Positions 44,293 to 55,228 of a DNA stretch of 64,000 nucleotides are shown here, in pieces (position 1 is the first letter of the stretch; every line of letters begins with the position of its first letter). The DNA comes from Aphrocallistes beatrix (Eukaryota; Porifera; Hexactinellida; Sceptrulophora; Aphrocallistidae). The stretch covers positions 2,480,001-2,544,000 of the forward strand of contig OY725498.1 in NCBI GenBank assembly GCA_963281255.1, given 5' to 3'. The notes under the pieces were generated by a model that made no database searches, had not been told where the DNA came from, and saw only the letters and a list, made by a program, of their open reading frames with translations. Both the position numbers and the translations under genes were made by a program.

Positions 44293-46662
44293 CAGGGTTG
44301 GGTTCAAGTACTTTTGAAAGTACTTAAGTACAAGTACGAGTACTTTTGAAATTTAATGGGAATTAATATTGCTGATAGATGATAATTAGTTCTCTAAGTT
44401 CAAACACAACAAATATAAATGAATAATGAAGATCAATCCGTGTTAGACCTAAGAAACATCAGTGTTTCAAAAGTTTTGTCAGAAAGATTGCATCTATCTG
44501 GACGAAAGACCTTTCCATCGATACTGAAAAGGCGCTCAACTGGAGCAGATGACGCTGGAACTGCTAGATGTTTCATGACTAATAAGGCGAGTTTTGGGTA
44601 TGTATCTGCATGATCTTTCCAGAACGCAAGTGGATTAGAGTTTCCTGGAATAGTTGGTTTGAGTAAATATTCTTTAAGCTCTGATTCATCCGTGTATATG
44701 TTTTCTGTGTCTTCTTCATCCGAATCCATAAAAGAAAACAATTTAGTTCTGTTTTATTTTGGTTGTCCACTTTCGCACTCTACTACCACTGGGCGGTTTG
44801 ATTTTTTGTTTTCAACTTTGTACATCTTGGACAATAGTTCACTTTTGTGATGATCTCTTTCATAGCCATCTTTGCACCACTTCAGTTTAAAACGAGGATA
44901 TAATATACTAGCTGTCGTGTATGTATCTTCTGATTCATAAATGGCAAGTCGACGTTCAACTGATTCTGCAAGTTCTTTTACTAAGGCGTTAGAGTATTTC
45001 ATGCGAAGTGTTGACAGTTGACCCCTTATACCTCTTATACATGGAATGACTAAGCTTGAAGATACGTTGTTCTTAATTTGGGCAATATCGGTCGCTTCCT
45101 CAAAAGGGGATAGGATTTCCACAAAATCTCTCATTGTGTTTCGTTCATATGCTGCTAACTTGGCAGTGTCAAGGGCGTTTAATTTATCTTGATCAACTTT
45201 AAGGATTGACTTAATCATTATTAGTTGTGAGTTCCAACAAGTAGGGACGCTTGACTGTAACTTATTCTCACCAATCAGTACATATGTGGCAACAGTTGAC
45301 TTGCGCACATGTGATACGATTGTAGATACCTTCGAAATAACCTTCGAAAAAATATCAGCTTTGTTAAGGCCATCCTTTACTACAAGCTGAAGTGTATGTG
45401 CAAAGCAAGAGTTACGAACTGGAGGGAGTAAATCAAAGGCATCATCTATTTCAAAAATTTTATCACCATAGTTTTCAATATCATCTTCACTGTCACTTTG
45501 ATCGGATTCCTGCTGTAGAGTGTCGAACCCAGGTAGACTGAATGCATTTACCATATTGTATGCGTTGTCAGTAATGATGGTCGAAATCTTTTTGTTGATT
45601 TCAAAAGAAGCTATCATTTCCTGAAATTTATCATATTGCAAGCAGAATGCCTGCCTGAGAATCTGTGACATGCAACCATTATTGAATTTATTTTTCAGTC
45701 CAAGATGAAGTGACCAGTAATCCCTATATAACTCTTCATCTGTCTGTTTGACCAAAGGTCAGTAGTCAGAGCAATACTAGAAACTTGTTCAACCTTTTTG
45801 GCAATATTTTCGTGGATCTTTCTATATTTTCCCTCTATCAGTTTAGTGGAAAGATGCTTTCTGGTAGGCACTTGGTATTTAGGGTCCAACTTGTATATAA
45901 AATTTCAAAATCTTGAACTCTCAACAACTAAGAGTGGTAGCAAATCCCCTGCAATAAAATTCACAAGTTCATCAGTAATTTCAAGTTGATGTACATCATG
46001 ATGAGGATACTTTTTATTCGAAGTGGTTAGTATGTTAAGTTTCAGTTGTTTGTCATCCGTTGGTTCTTTGAAACTGTTGAGTTCTTCATACTTAATAAGG
46101 TGATTTCTTTTCATATGCTTAATGAATTTGGATGTTGCTTTTAAACAACCTGAAATTTCTTTCAGACAATATTTGCATGTCGCTTTGAAATTCCCATCTA
46201 AATTATCCAGTATATCAAAGTGCTTTAAAAAATCAGGAAGCTTTCTGCTAGCCATAATTGAGTTTGAAGAAGAAATATCAAAATTCATCCTGGAAACCAC
46301 TCAAGATAAACTACTTATAGTATGCGTAATGAAAAGAAATCTAATTGTGTTTACGATAGATTCCTGCATTGTTTGTTACTTTTAACAAAGATTGTACTGC
46401 TTCACTTAATAAATATACCACACAACAAGGATATTCTAGTGAGCTTGCAATGATCAACAATAGAAACTATAGTGTATCAATTAATTGGCAAAACTCATTC
46501 TAGTTAAGAATAGAAGTTCTAGAAAGTACTTGAAAAGTACTTAAAAAGTAATTTAAATTTCAAGTACATTTGGAAAGTATTTAAGTACAAGTACAAGTAC
46601 TCAAAAAATGTGTACTTAAGTACAAAAGTAATTAAGTACAATTTTACTTGAACCCAACCCTG
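44293..46662 (-). mobile_element. hAT DNA transposon, 2370 bp, with 8 bp target duplication
   Basis: The left end CAGGGTTGGGTTCAAGTACT and the reverse complement of the right end share the first 18 bases. The subterminal regions are rich in AAGTACTTAAGTACAAGTAC motifs. The flanks are GAAACGAT (44285-44292) and GGAACGAT (46663-46670), an 8 bp duplication with one change. It carries one transposase gene on the minus strand with a few lesions. Confidence 0.9.
44433..46300 (-). pseudogene. hAT transposase, lightly damaged
   Basis: Read down from about 46300. A BED-type zinc finger comes first (CKYCLKEISGCLKATSKFIK, then HMKRNH), followed by a spacer. A frame change near 45900 leads into a second frame with ALTTDLWSNRQMKSYIGITG. 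In HFILD-stop-KINSIM a TGA stands where relatives have Trp. The reading then shifts to the long frame 45755-44754, which contains ISTIITDNAYNMVNAFSLPGF, a conserved hAT core block. After a further shift at about 44750 the C-terminal dimerisation domain follows (MKHLAVPASSAPVERLFSID, then FRPDRCNLSDKTFETLMFLR). All domains are present; three or four lesions make it inactive. Introns might explain some frame changes, but the TGA is a true lesion. Confidence 0.85.
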
Positions 46663-46796
46663 GGAACGATTAAGTTTCTTATGCAAGTCCTCGTGCAATG
46701 GGGTCATAAAAGTGGGTCTCTTATGTTCTGCTGTAGAATCGGCTAGAAAATACATCATTGAAATAATATTCTAACGCGCTAAAAAATGCATCTTAA

Positions 46797-48540
46797 GCTT
46801 AGTGCTTCCTTCCAGAACTAACTCAATAAGTTTTCATTATTTTCTCCTGAAATTTTTTGTGGAAACATTTCTCGATGAGTTATCTGCAAAAATACACTTT
46901 TCGGGAGCTCAAGAAGCAATAAAATTTTTTTTTTCCCAAATCACTTAATTTATAGAGGACATTCAAGGAAACATCATTGGCTACTGCCTCTTTTACTCAA
47001 TTATTCTTGCACGAAATGGTTGAATAAAGAAAATAATAGGAATGAATTTTCAATTTTAACCCAATTAATTTTTTCTGTCCAATTTCGTTGCTACAATATT
47101 TAGAAGCAGATTTTCATAAGGAAAAATATTTTAAGGTTGGTGTTTCCCATTGGACACTTGTTTTCACTAAAATGTGCCCAAATTGCGTTTTATCATTTTT
47201 AGATCCTTATAGGGGTTCTAAACATTAATTCCGATTTTTATAACTCCAGCCCCAATATTTCGGCACTTTGAGCCACTTGTATCACCTGGTGTCGCTTTAA
47301 AAACGACACATTTTAAATGCGAAATGTCCCACAGCTACTTCTTTAAACAGCGCCAGATCATCTTTCTAATGCTGAATTCATGCTCAACATTAGATTTCCA
47401 GCAATTTGATATATATATTGACCATATTTGGGAAAAATTTGACCGTACCTAGCAACGGCCAGGAATTTTTTCACATTCCTGACCGTTGCTAGGAAAAGGC
47501 AACCCAAATATTCTCCAAATATTTTCAATATATATATAAAATTGCTGGGAAATTTAGTGCTGAGCACGAATTCACTATTAAAATAACGACCTGGCATAGT
47601 CAAATAAAGTTATAGATCTGGGATTTCGGCGGATACTATCGGACATGGTCATTTTTGGGTCCCCAGTCATAACTTACAACTTTTTCACACTTTTGAAGGT
47701 GTCATGATGTGAAAATATTTGATATGCCATATTTTGAAGTTAAGTACTACTCTAAGTTGTTGATATAGGATATTTGGATTTTATTTAATACGCGTACTAG
47801 GATACAATAAAAACTAATGGAAATCAAGCCTTTCCGAAGAGATTTGCTTTGTAGCCTGTTTTTAGCACTTTAAAGAAACAATTTTACAAAGGAGGAATCT
47901 TTAGTTACAAAGGTCGTAGAGTAAAAAACTCGACAGTTTTGGAAAGATCTCGTCACATCGAACAAAATTATTGAGAAATATTTTCGACTTTAGAAAAACG
48001 TTAAAATATTTTACCTTATCTGAAAATCTGCTTCCAAATATTGTAGCAACGAAATTGGAAAGAAAAAATTAATTGGGTTAAAATTGAAAATTCTATTCCT
48101 ATTATTTTCTTTATTCAACCATTTCGTGCAAAGAATAATTAAGTAAAAGAGGCATAAGCCATTGAAGCTTCCTTGAATGTCCTTTATAAATTAGAGGATT
48201 TTGGATTTACAAATTTTTTCTTGCTTCTTGAGCTCCCGAAAAATGTATTTTTGCAGATAACTCATCGAGAACAGTTTCCACAAAAAATTTCAGGAGAAAA
48301 TAATGAAAACCTTTTGAGTTAGTTCTGGAAGGAACACCAACCTTAACGTTTTTCCAAAGTACATAGAATATCGAAAATCTGTGTCTATTCTTTTGTTCTA
48401 CATGACGAGATCTTTCCAAAACCGTCGAGTTTTTTACTCTACGACCTTTGTAACTAGAGATTCCTCCTTTGTAAAATTGCTAAAAACAGGCTACAAAGCA
48501 ATTCTCTTCGGAAAGGCTTGATTTCCATTAGTTTTTACTG
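46797..48540 (+). mobile_element. TTAA-family copy 5, interrupted by copy 4 and 3'-truncated
   Basis: It starts after TTAA (46793-46796) with the diverged terminus GCTTAGTGCTTCCTTCC, runs to GAAAAATATTTTAA (47134) and resumes at TTAACGTTTTTCCAAAG (48343). It then continues collinearly with the family to ATTTCCATTAGTTTTTACTG (48540), where it is cut. Confidence 0.8.
47135..48342 (-). mobile_element. TTAA-family copy 4, inserted in copy 5
   Basis: 1208 bp, ends GGTTGGTGTTTCC and GGAACACCAACC, with TTAA at 47131-47134 and 48343-48346. The interrupted host copy has the single TTAA of ...AATATTTTAAC... at exactly this place in its intact relatives (for example 1615-1622). It lies in the opposite orientation to its host copy. 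Confidence 0.88.
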
Positions 48541-48640
48541 CCAAAGTTTCTTGCTTGGAGAATCAGATGTTGTTTCTGATTTTCTCTTACGTGTTGCGCC
48601 GCCAAGTCCGAGATCTTATTTATAGTAAGGTCGTACTATG

Positions 48641-48925
48641 TCAATCGGTATCTTCTCTTTCTAACTCAGCACCTGCTTTCGGATCAGAAATGATAACATG
48701 GCTTTCAATCATCCGTGAGATTGTATAAGCCCCTAAATATTTACTTTGGTGCTTGGTGTTAGGTATCTTCTTTATTTTGGGAATGTTGGCGTCTAGGATT
48801 TCATCGCCTTCCTTTATCTCAGGTCTATTATGAATATCGAATTAATAAACCTTTTCCTATTTTCTATGCTATAAGCTACCGAACCTCTTTTATCATACGG
48901 AAACATTTTAGAAATGACTAAATTA
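48641..48925 (-). pseudogene. Integrase C-terminal (SH3/GPY-like) fragment
   Basis: Minus strand, 48840-48644: a stop-free stretch reading EIKEGDEILDANIPKIKKIP ... YLGAYTISRMIESHVIISDP. It follows the pattern G(D/E)..L......K...(W/Y)LGPY.I..I......I.D of retroelement integrase C-terminal domains. Upstream, in another frame, a block with MFPYDKRGSVAYS may belong to the same protein. The catalytic core is not here. Confidence 0.5.
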
Positions 48926-48999
48926 CTTAACGCTCCCGTATACTACTATTATTTGTATATAAAGAATTTTTTTTCAAATTTTCAAGTTTATTTTCTTTT

Positions 49000-49800
49000 T
49001 ACAGGAAGGTTAGAAAAGGAGTCCTTAACGATTTACAAGGGGTTTGGAGTTAAATCTTCATTATATTTATACTAATAATGAATGAAAAGATCATTCAGAT
49101 ACAGAAGCGGGAAATATAATTTAAGTCATTTATCCATGGTCCAATGACGAATGATGATAAAGTAAAATACTTTCCAAAGCCAATTGTTCTTATCCATGGT
49201 CCAAAATGCTTCACATGTGAGAGATCAATATTATTTCTAACTAATTGATTGTAGATTATTTGGCTTTGAGTCGGCAATGATATATGTAGATCATTTATTT
49301 ATACATCTGATATCTGCATTTTGGATGAATCGGAGCTCCCTGTACTGTTTAGAGGTAAACTGTACTCCAAGCCTGGTCTAGTAACGAACATTGATACCAT
49401 AATTGAAATTTATGTTCCTTTCATTTGGAATTACAGTGGGACTGAGAAAATGTGACTGCAGCACGTCCCCCTCTGTCTGCAGGACGCACTCCAGCCGTGC
49501 GAAACTCTCCGGCCAAACCGGCCAGATACACAACCAGCCACTTGGGGTATTCACAGCCCCGGGTGTCTATAATCCAAAACCTTCAACTCCACAAGGGGAT
49601 TTCTTCCACCTAAATTATTCGCCTCCCCATGGAGCTTCTCACACCCTCCCAATGGTCAAGTGATTAATTACTTTTGATAGAAGTTTTTTGACTAATAACA
49701 AATGGAGAAACCAGTCCACCGCCTGGAGCAAGTCTCGGAGGAGAGGGGGCGAGGGGGTCGGGGTTGGGGGTATGGGACAGGGAGTGACACTGGTACTCAG
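49000..49800. other. No gene recognised; GC-richer patch
   Basis: A CTTTTTACAG site at 48996-49005 is a strong splice-acceptor-like sequence, followed by a short frame (KVRKGVLNDLQGVWS). It is phase-compatible with TMEM14 exon 3 but unlike the family. 49440-49650 is GC-rich and may be a repeat fragment; 49728-49790 is G-rich. Confidence 0.35.
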
Positions 49801-49806
49801 CTCTGA

Positions 49807-50160
49807 TCAGCCGAACCCATTCTGAATCATTTGTGAATATGACGAAGTTGACAAAGGCAGGAGAGACGGGAACTGAGTCGTTAGGAGAAAGTTGAGCTGT
49901 GCGTTGTGGCGGTGCAGCTTCTCTAGGTCGGAGAGAAGATCTGAAGTTGCAATGAAGGAGGTAGCTAGAGTTACGAGCTTACTGCTACTGCCATTCAGAA
50001 GGCAGTCAGGATGCAGGTAAAAGGTGTTGTAGTTAGATGGTAGGGAATGCAGAATTAGGTTCAGAGATCGCTGTGGATCTCTCTTACCAAAACATGTAAA
50101 TATATAATATAAGGCCAGAACAAATATAAAATATTTCAAATATTTTGTTAGCCTCATCAC
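49807..50160 (-). CDS. Uncharacterised 117-codon frame with an N-terminal hydrophobic segment
   Basis: Not recognised. MMRLTKYLKYFIFVLALYYI gives a short basic start and a single hydrophobic segment, like a type II membrane anchor, then a Ser/Leu/Asn-rich region to QMIQNGFG. It could be an exon of an unknown gene or a chance frame in repeat-derived sequence. It lies beside G-rich tandem repeats that would be upstream of its start. No homologous family motif is visible. Confidence 0.25.
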   Translation of the reverse strand: MMRLTKYLKYFIFVLALYYIFTCFGKRDPQRSLNLILHSLPSNYNTFYLHPDCLLNGSSSKLVTLATSFIATSDLLSDLEKLHRHNAQLNFLLTTQFPSLLPLSTSSYSQMIQNGFG

Positions 50161-50349
50161 TAATTTTAATTAGTATACTTCTCTTGGATCAAGACAGGGC
50201 AGTGCATATCCTCGGTTATCCGAACACTTTGGTTCCTTGGAAAGTTACTAATTATTGAAACTATTAGAAACGAGTGTTCAGTAGATAGAAATTTATTTGC
50301 TTGCTATTCAGTATTAAATATTTATTTTAAATCTAGAAACAGATTCTTG

Positions 50350-50600
50350 AGAGGGAGGGAGGCAGGAGAAGTGGTGGGGGCAGAAGCAGGGGCAGAAGCG
50401 GGGGAAGAAGCGGGGGCGTTAGAAGCAGGGGCAGAGGCGGGGGCGTTAGAAGCAGGGACAGAAGCGGGGGCGTTAGAGGCGGGGAAGAAGCGGGGGCGTT
50501 AGAGGCGGGGGAAGAAGCGGGGGCGTTAGAAGCGGGGGCGTTAGAAGCAGGGGCAGAAGCGGGGGCGTTAGAGGCGGGGGCAGAGGGGAGGAGGAGGGGA
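50350..50600. repeat. G-rich purine minisatellite
   Basis: About 250 bp of units such as GAAGCGGGGGCGTTAGAAGC and AGGGGCAGAAGCGGGGGCG. The plus strand is almost C-poor purine with many runs of four or five G, enough for G-quadruplex formation. A related run is at 49728-49790. Confidence 0.9.
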
Positions 50601-50753
50601 AGAATGTGAGTTTTAATCTTCTAAATTAAGCAATAAATTTTATATTTTACTGCAACTCCTAGTATAGTAGTTGTCATGATCAATATGGAACGTCGTGCTT
50701 CACTCGTTGTTGGAAATTATATTGAACTAATTTGGACCAATTTGGGCCATATA

Positions 50754-50930
50754 CACTAAGCGGACAAAAGTATTTCAACACTTGATTCTTTCCCATACAA
50801 ATAATGCTAAAATGTGTCTATTCATGAAGACGGTTACTTCTAAACGGTATGTGATATAGCTAATTGGATTACAGATTCGAATAATACGCATTCAAATTAG
50901 TCACATATTAATTTTTCTAATTAATATATT
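50754..50930 (+). mobile_element. Mariner-type element, left-end fragment
   Basis: After TA, CACTAAGCGGACAAAAGTAT and TTCTTTCCCATACAAATAAT match the left part of the MITE at 27146. The right end is not found. Confidence 0.55.
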
Positions 50931-51179
50931 GTACAGAAATCTCTGGTAATAGGATCGCATTGAAAGTAAACGCACATGCGATTTGAGGCTAAAAAGTATA
51001 TACCAGATCGAGTTTTACCAAGAATCGGCATTACATTTATGCAAGGATCCAATGTCTACTGTATTCATTCGAAATGGGCTTTATTGGGGAGTCTTGTTTC
51101 ACAACCATGTGCTCCTGGTTCCATGTTTTTCCAAATTTCCGAGTTGAGGTTGAAAATTAGAAAACTTGACAATTGATCC

Positions 51180-51890
51180 AGAATGAAAATCTCCCATTTG
51201 AACTTGGTTTACGCCATTTCAATACCTATTTTTAACATATGTGTGTAACTTAAAATTAAATATTATAAATAGATATGTAGATAGTATATAGTTATAATCT
51301 TTCTCTGTCACCAGGATTCAACAATTAGCTAATTCGCTGTATCAATTCGCTATGATCCAGACAAGTAAATGAAAGCGATCACTTTATGTCTTGGACACCT
51401 GTGACTTGCCTACTTCACCTACAGCAAGAATGTAAGTTTAATTTATTAATAAAACTATTGCTATGTGTATTGAAAAAATCCCAAATTCCAATCTTAGAGA
51501 TAGTTGTTTCCACAAATACATTCTGATGTTGCTTTCTAAAATGATTGAATTCTGTACATGAAAATCACAAAAATCACAATCTTCCCCCCTGCGGCTTCCT
51601 GCTGTTGTGATGCAGTTGTATTGTTTTGAGAATTCTCATTTCTAGTGCAGCTCCTATTATAGGAGATTCTTTATCGTATGGACGGTGTCGAATGCACGTC
51701 TGCTTATCATATCATAAAATTTAATCATATTTTCACACCTTTTTATGTAGACGTGTATTTTCTGCTAGATAAGAAATCTCAACGGCAAATAAGCCTGTAT
51801 TGTAATTTAGTAAAAGTAGATTTCGATATTCGCACTTGTAAAATGTTGATATCAAAATTGAACGGTGCAATAGCATACATATATCAATAT
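51180..51890. other. No gene recognised (one splice-acceptor-like site)
   Basis: CTTTCTCTGTCACCAG ends at 51314, followed by a 19-codon frame in the phase required by TMEM14 exon 3 but with no resemblance to the family C-terminus. Otherwise unremarkable AT-rich sequence. Confidence 0.35.
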
Positions 51891-51893
51891 GTA

Positions 51894-52053
51894 CAGTCAG
51901 AGTCGCTTATTATGAACAAATCCTCTGGGTCCCAATTTGACCGGCTCTATAGAATTTCTATTATTTCGATTTCGCTACTATGTATGACTCTCTCTCTATT
52001 GTGAAAATATTTTGGGCCCCCATGCGGTTCATAATGATTTGCGACCCTGACTG
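51894..52053. mobile_element. 160 bp pogo-type MITE
   Basis: Left CAGTCAGAGTCGCTTATTAT and right CCCTGACTG: CAGTCAG(A/G)GTCGC then TTATGAAC are shared as inverted repeats, with TA on both sides (51892-51893, 52054-52055). Confidence 0.75.
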
Positions 52054-52252
52054 TATTTTTCCAATTTCGAAACTATTATTGACTGTTTTTGTGGTGCTTT
52101 TCTATCGGTATGTCGACCATTATTTTTAATATTAGTGACGCAGTTTCAAATTCCCTGAGCTAGATTGATGCATAGATATTTATTATAGTATAAATGAGCA
52201 AACAAGTATATCATACTATTCTAATGGTGGCATGCTACTACAGAAACGATAG

Positions 52253-53330
52253 TTATACAGCTTCTACACAGGACTCAAATTCCAAGTCACATTTCCTACA
52301 GATATAAGGATCATCTCCCACTTCCTTTAGACTGGTATTGACGCATCCACAGTGAAACCATCTCAGGCAGAACTCACAACCTAACCAGTCATCATTCGCC
52401 CTCTTTCCCCCGGTTGGGCAGTCGTGTTGTTCACATTCCTCGCAAACTGTTTCAGAGTCATCAGGGTTAACACTCGTGGAAGGTAATTCTTTCATGGCAA
52501 CAGATGAGAGCTCAGTACCAAAACCTCCAGATTTATAGGTCGTAGTATCCTTTTTACGTCTACGCCTGGAGGATTCGGCTGCAATGAATTGGGATTTGAG
52601 AACTCTCCGACGCCTCTTTTGAGTAGCCATAACGGCTTTAAGTTTACAGCGGTTCCTTTCTTTATCCATCGATGCTAAGTGTTCAAGAGTTATACGGCTA
52701 CATTGTACATGTTGATCTGACAGAATAGCTGCGAGCATCATTGAACCTTCATTGAAAGTGCACACAGCAATAGCAGCAGCGGCTTGAAGTAAAATCACTC
52801 CAGCTCATGGAAGTACAGTGTGCTGCTAGTAAAGCTCTAACGTTGACTTCCGACTTTTTCCGGCAAAGCATTTGAGGATCGTTCACGGCTTCATTAGGTT
52901 TCATTCCAACCGGACAGGATGTGGGAAATTCATCAAGCACAAGATGGCAGCGACTGCATTTCAACAAGAGATATGATTGTAACCCATCACGAAAAGCGTA
53001 TTGATACAGATTCAATTTACCAGTGCAGTGTGCCTCAGTGCATCTCAATAGAGAAAATACCGTACTCAGTATATCGATATCAATTATTTGCGAGCCATGA
53101 GGAACGTAGAGATCACGAAATGATTGAGCTCCATCCTTCTGTACCATAATACTGAGGCGTTTATTGGGCTGAGGAAACTTCACTTGCTGTAATAGTGTTT
53201 TAGATTTCGGAGTGCTAGTATGAAGGGGTAATCGCTTCGTGGTAGATGGTGTGAAAGTAGATTTTCTTTTGACTCCCTCACCGCAGTGAGCAAATGCAAG
53301 AGAACCAACAAAACCTGTAGCAAGACAAAA
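52253..53330 (-). pseudogene. Mutator-like transposase with C-terminal PHD finger, core deleted
   Basis: Minus strand. The N-terminal part (about 53330-52800) has a basic Ser/Thr/Lys leader, then IIDIDILSTVFSLLRCTEAHCTGKL... and LLLKCSRCHLVLDEFPTS, a CxxC pair, and SEVNVRALLAAHCTSMSW. This is the order seen at the start of animal Mutator-like transposase-domain proteins. The frame then jumps into AAAIAVCTFNEGSMMLAAIL and MDKERNRCKLKAV...RRRR...YKSGGFG, their conserved C-terminal end. It finishes with a PHD-type finger: CEECEQHDC, then WLGCEFCLRWFHCGCV and CRKC (52453-52280). The catalytic middle, normally several hundred residues, is missing at about 52790, so the protein cannot transpose. 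It might still bind DNA or chromatin if expressed. Confidence 0.7.
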
Positions 53331-53814
53331 GCCATCCTAATACAGCCACGTGTTTCACACGATTGCCAGATAAGAGATACGCAATCACAGGTTGGGAATT
53401 ATATTATTTATTGCATTAGTTATTTCAGTAATGTAAATTATTATCGAGAATTGAAATACTACGAGTTAAATAAAAATAGATTTTAATCTTCACGCCATCT
53501 TATATCTTGACACCGAAAGGATATTTCGTAGAATAGCAAATCGTCTACTAAAATGTGCCCCGAATAAAGTATTAATATTTTTTTATTCTAGAAATTTTTT
53601 GCTTATATGAATTCATTGATTCGTACTTGATAGATCAGATAGAACAAGTGATATAGAATTTCTTTCTTGAATAATTTTTTTTAAAATTCGAATTATTTAC
53701 TACTAATTATTGTATCGCACTAAATTTCAAAAATCGAGGAGAGTACAAGCGGGTGTTTAAGACCACTGTAAATTACTAGAAAGTATACAATAGATAATAT
53801 TACACACTTATTTG

Positions 53815-54239
53815 CTGGTTGGAAAACCTAGTTCTAGAGTTTACACTACAGGTGTTATGTGCTTATTTTTGCAAGCTTTGCCATCATGGCACCTCGAATT
53901 GCATCTCATCTTCGCTCTTTTACACAAGCATCTTAAATTTGAGCAATTCTTGCACTTACAAGATTACAAGACAAACATTGATGCATTCTGCATTGCTGTG
54001 GTCTGTGAGATTACAGAATCAGGAACAGAATCGATTTTCTGTAACTTTGTCGGACAAACATCAAACTGATTGTGTGTACATATATCTGGATTCCAACCTT
54101 CCTTGATCAGTCCGATTGCATAAAGGTCTTCATTTTTGTCCATTATTACACCCATCAAGTTTTTGCTCCCAAGTGGAATCATGACATCGGGTTTAGCTAT
54201 CGGAATGATGACTGTATCCCCAACATTGGCAGAAGTCAT
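53815..54239 (-). pseudogene. KRBA2-like integrase protein, C-terminal part with one internal stop
   Basis: Minus strand from 54239. TSANVGDTVIIPIAKPDV, then NLMGVIMDKNEDLYAIGLIK and CTHNQFDVCPTKLQ match the 'vGD.V.vpip..D......n...vv...e..lY.lGt..G.....y.rnqF..c' module of KRAB-A domain-containing protein 2-like proteins. After ASMFVL a TAA interrupts the frame (about 53963), but the same frame continues with SCKCKNCSNLRCLCKRAKMR then CNSRCHDGKACKN. That is the cysteine-rich tail of the family. One base change separates it from an open frame. It is not contiguous with the integrase gene at 23015-24650, so it is another element or an exon of a larger gene. Confidence 0.7.
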
Positions 54240-54596
54240 TTTACTGGCTATTATTAGTAATACTATTATTAGTAATACTCAGCTGTTTCATAACTAAAAA
54301 TTTGACAGTAAGATGATGTAAACAAAACAAGGTTTTGAAAGCTACTATACAACTACATTTTTGGCGTGAGAAAGTAAAGTTTCTAAACTTAAAACATACC
54401 AAAAAGCAAATAATATAGCATAGCATGAGGAGTGATGTCTGTAATGTAAGAATAATTTATCATACTTGAAGATTACATGAAAACGATTTAGAATAAGGTT
54501 TTACATTCATTGATCTTAATTAAAAGTTTTGTTGTAATCTAGTTGTTCCTATGAGAAATATAAATCAACCATAAGATTTAAAATAAAAAGGTTTCG
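54240..54596. other. No feature recognised
   Basis: AT-rich sequence with a short TAGTAATACTATTA repeat at 54250-54275. Confidence 0.45.
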
Positions 54597-54690
54597 CATT
54601 TGCACCGGTGTATTCGCGAATCCACTAACTATTCAGTGTATTCGCGAATCCACCGGTGTATTCGCGAAAACACCAGTTTCGCATTTACAC
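54597..54690. repeat. TTCGCGAA-containing short tandem repeat
   Basis: GTGTATTCGCGAATCCAC occurs two times and GTGTATTCGCGAAAACAC once, within 94 bp. The cluster is bounded by TTTCGCATTTGCACCGG and CCAGTTTCGCATTTACAC. The 8 bp palindrome is CpG-rich in an AT-rich setting. Confidence 0.8.
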
Positions 54691-54889
54691 TGCAACATAT
54701 ATATACAAATACCCTCCCACATTCACGAGTAAGAAGTTGGCAGCGAATTCAATTTCAAAAACCATGTTCGCTTCAATCACATATTTAACCCACTTCCCGT
54801 TTAGCTAGAGGTATAAACTTTGATTATTTTTATGACATCAGATTTGTCAAAATATGTATGATGACTTAGCATTAAGCCATTAAGAAATA

Positions 54890-55228
54890 ACCCGACCATG
54901 TCGAACATAATGTGCAATTTAACTACTTTGTCCTTATTATTTCGCTCTGATATCTCTACCACATGTTCTTAAGCGTTGGTCGATTATGTGATTCAAATTT
55001 TATTTAGAAATCTCTTCTAATTCCTAAGATATGACATTTGTTAACTGACCTATTTTCAAGTATGTACATTTGTTACTCGTTCCACATCGCCACGATCATG
55101 TCAAACATAGAATGCATTTTGACTACCTAATCCTTATCTTTCTATTTAATTTCTCTTCAACATGTTCTTAAGCGTTGGTGGATCATGTATTTCAAATTCT
55201 ATTAGAAAATTTTCCCTAACCTGTAGGA
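54890..55228. repeat. Diverged ~170 bp direct duplication
   Basis: Blocks sharing GACCATGTCGAACATA / GATCATGTCAAACATA, ATGTTCTTAAGCGTTGGT and ATGTGATTCAAATTTTAT-type motifs occur at 54892-55045 and 55097-55228. The second copy is interrupted at its right by the MITE at 55229. Confidence 0.65.
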
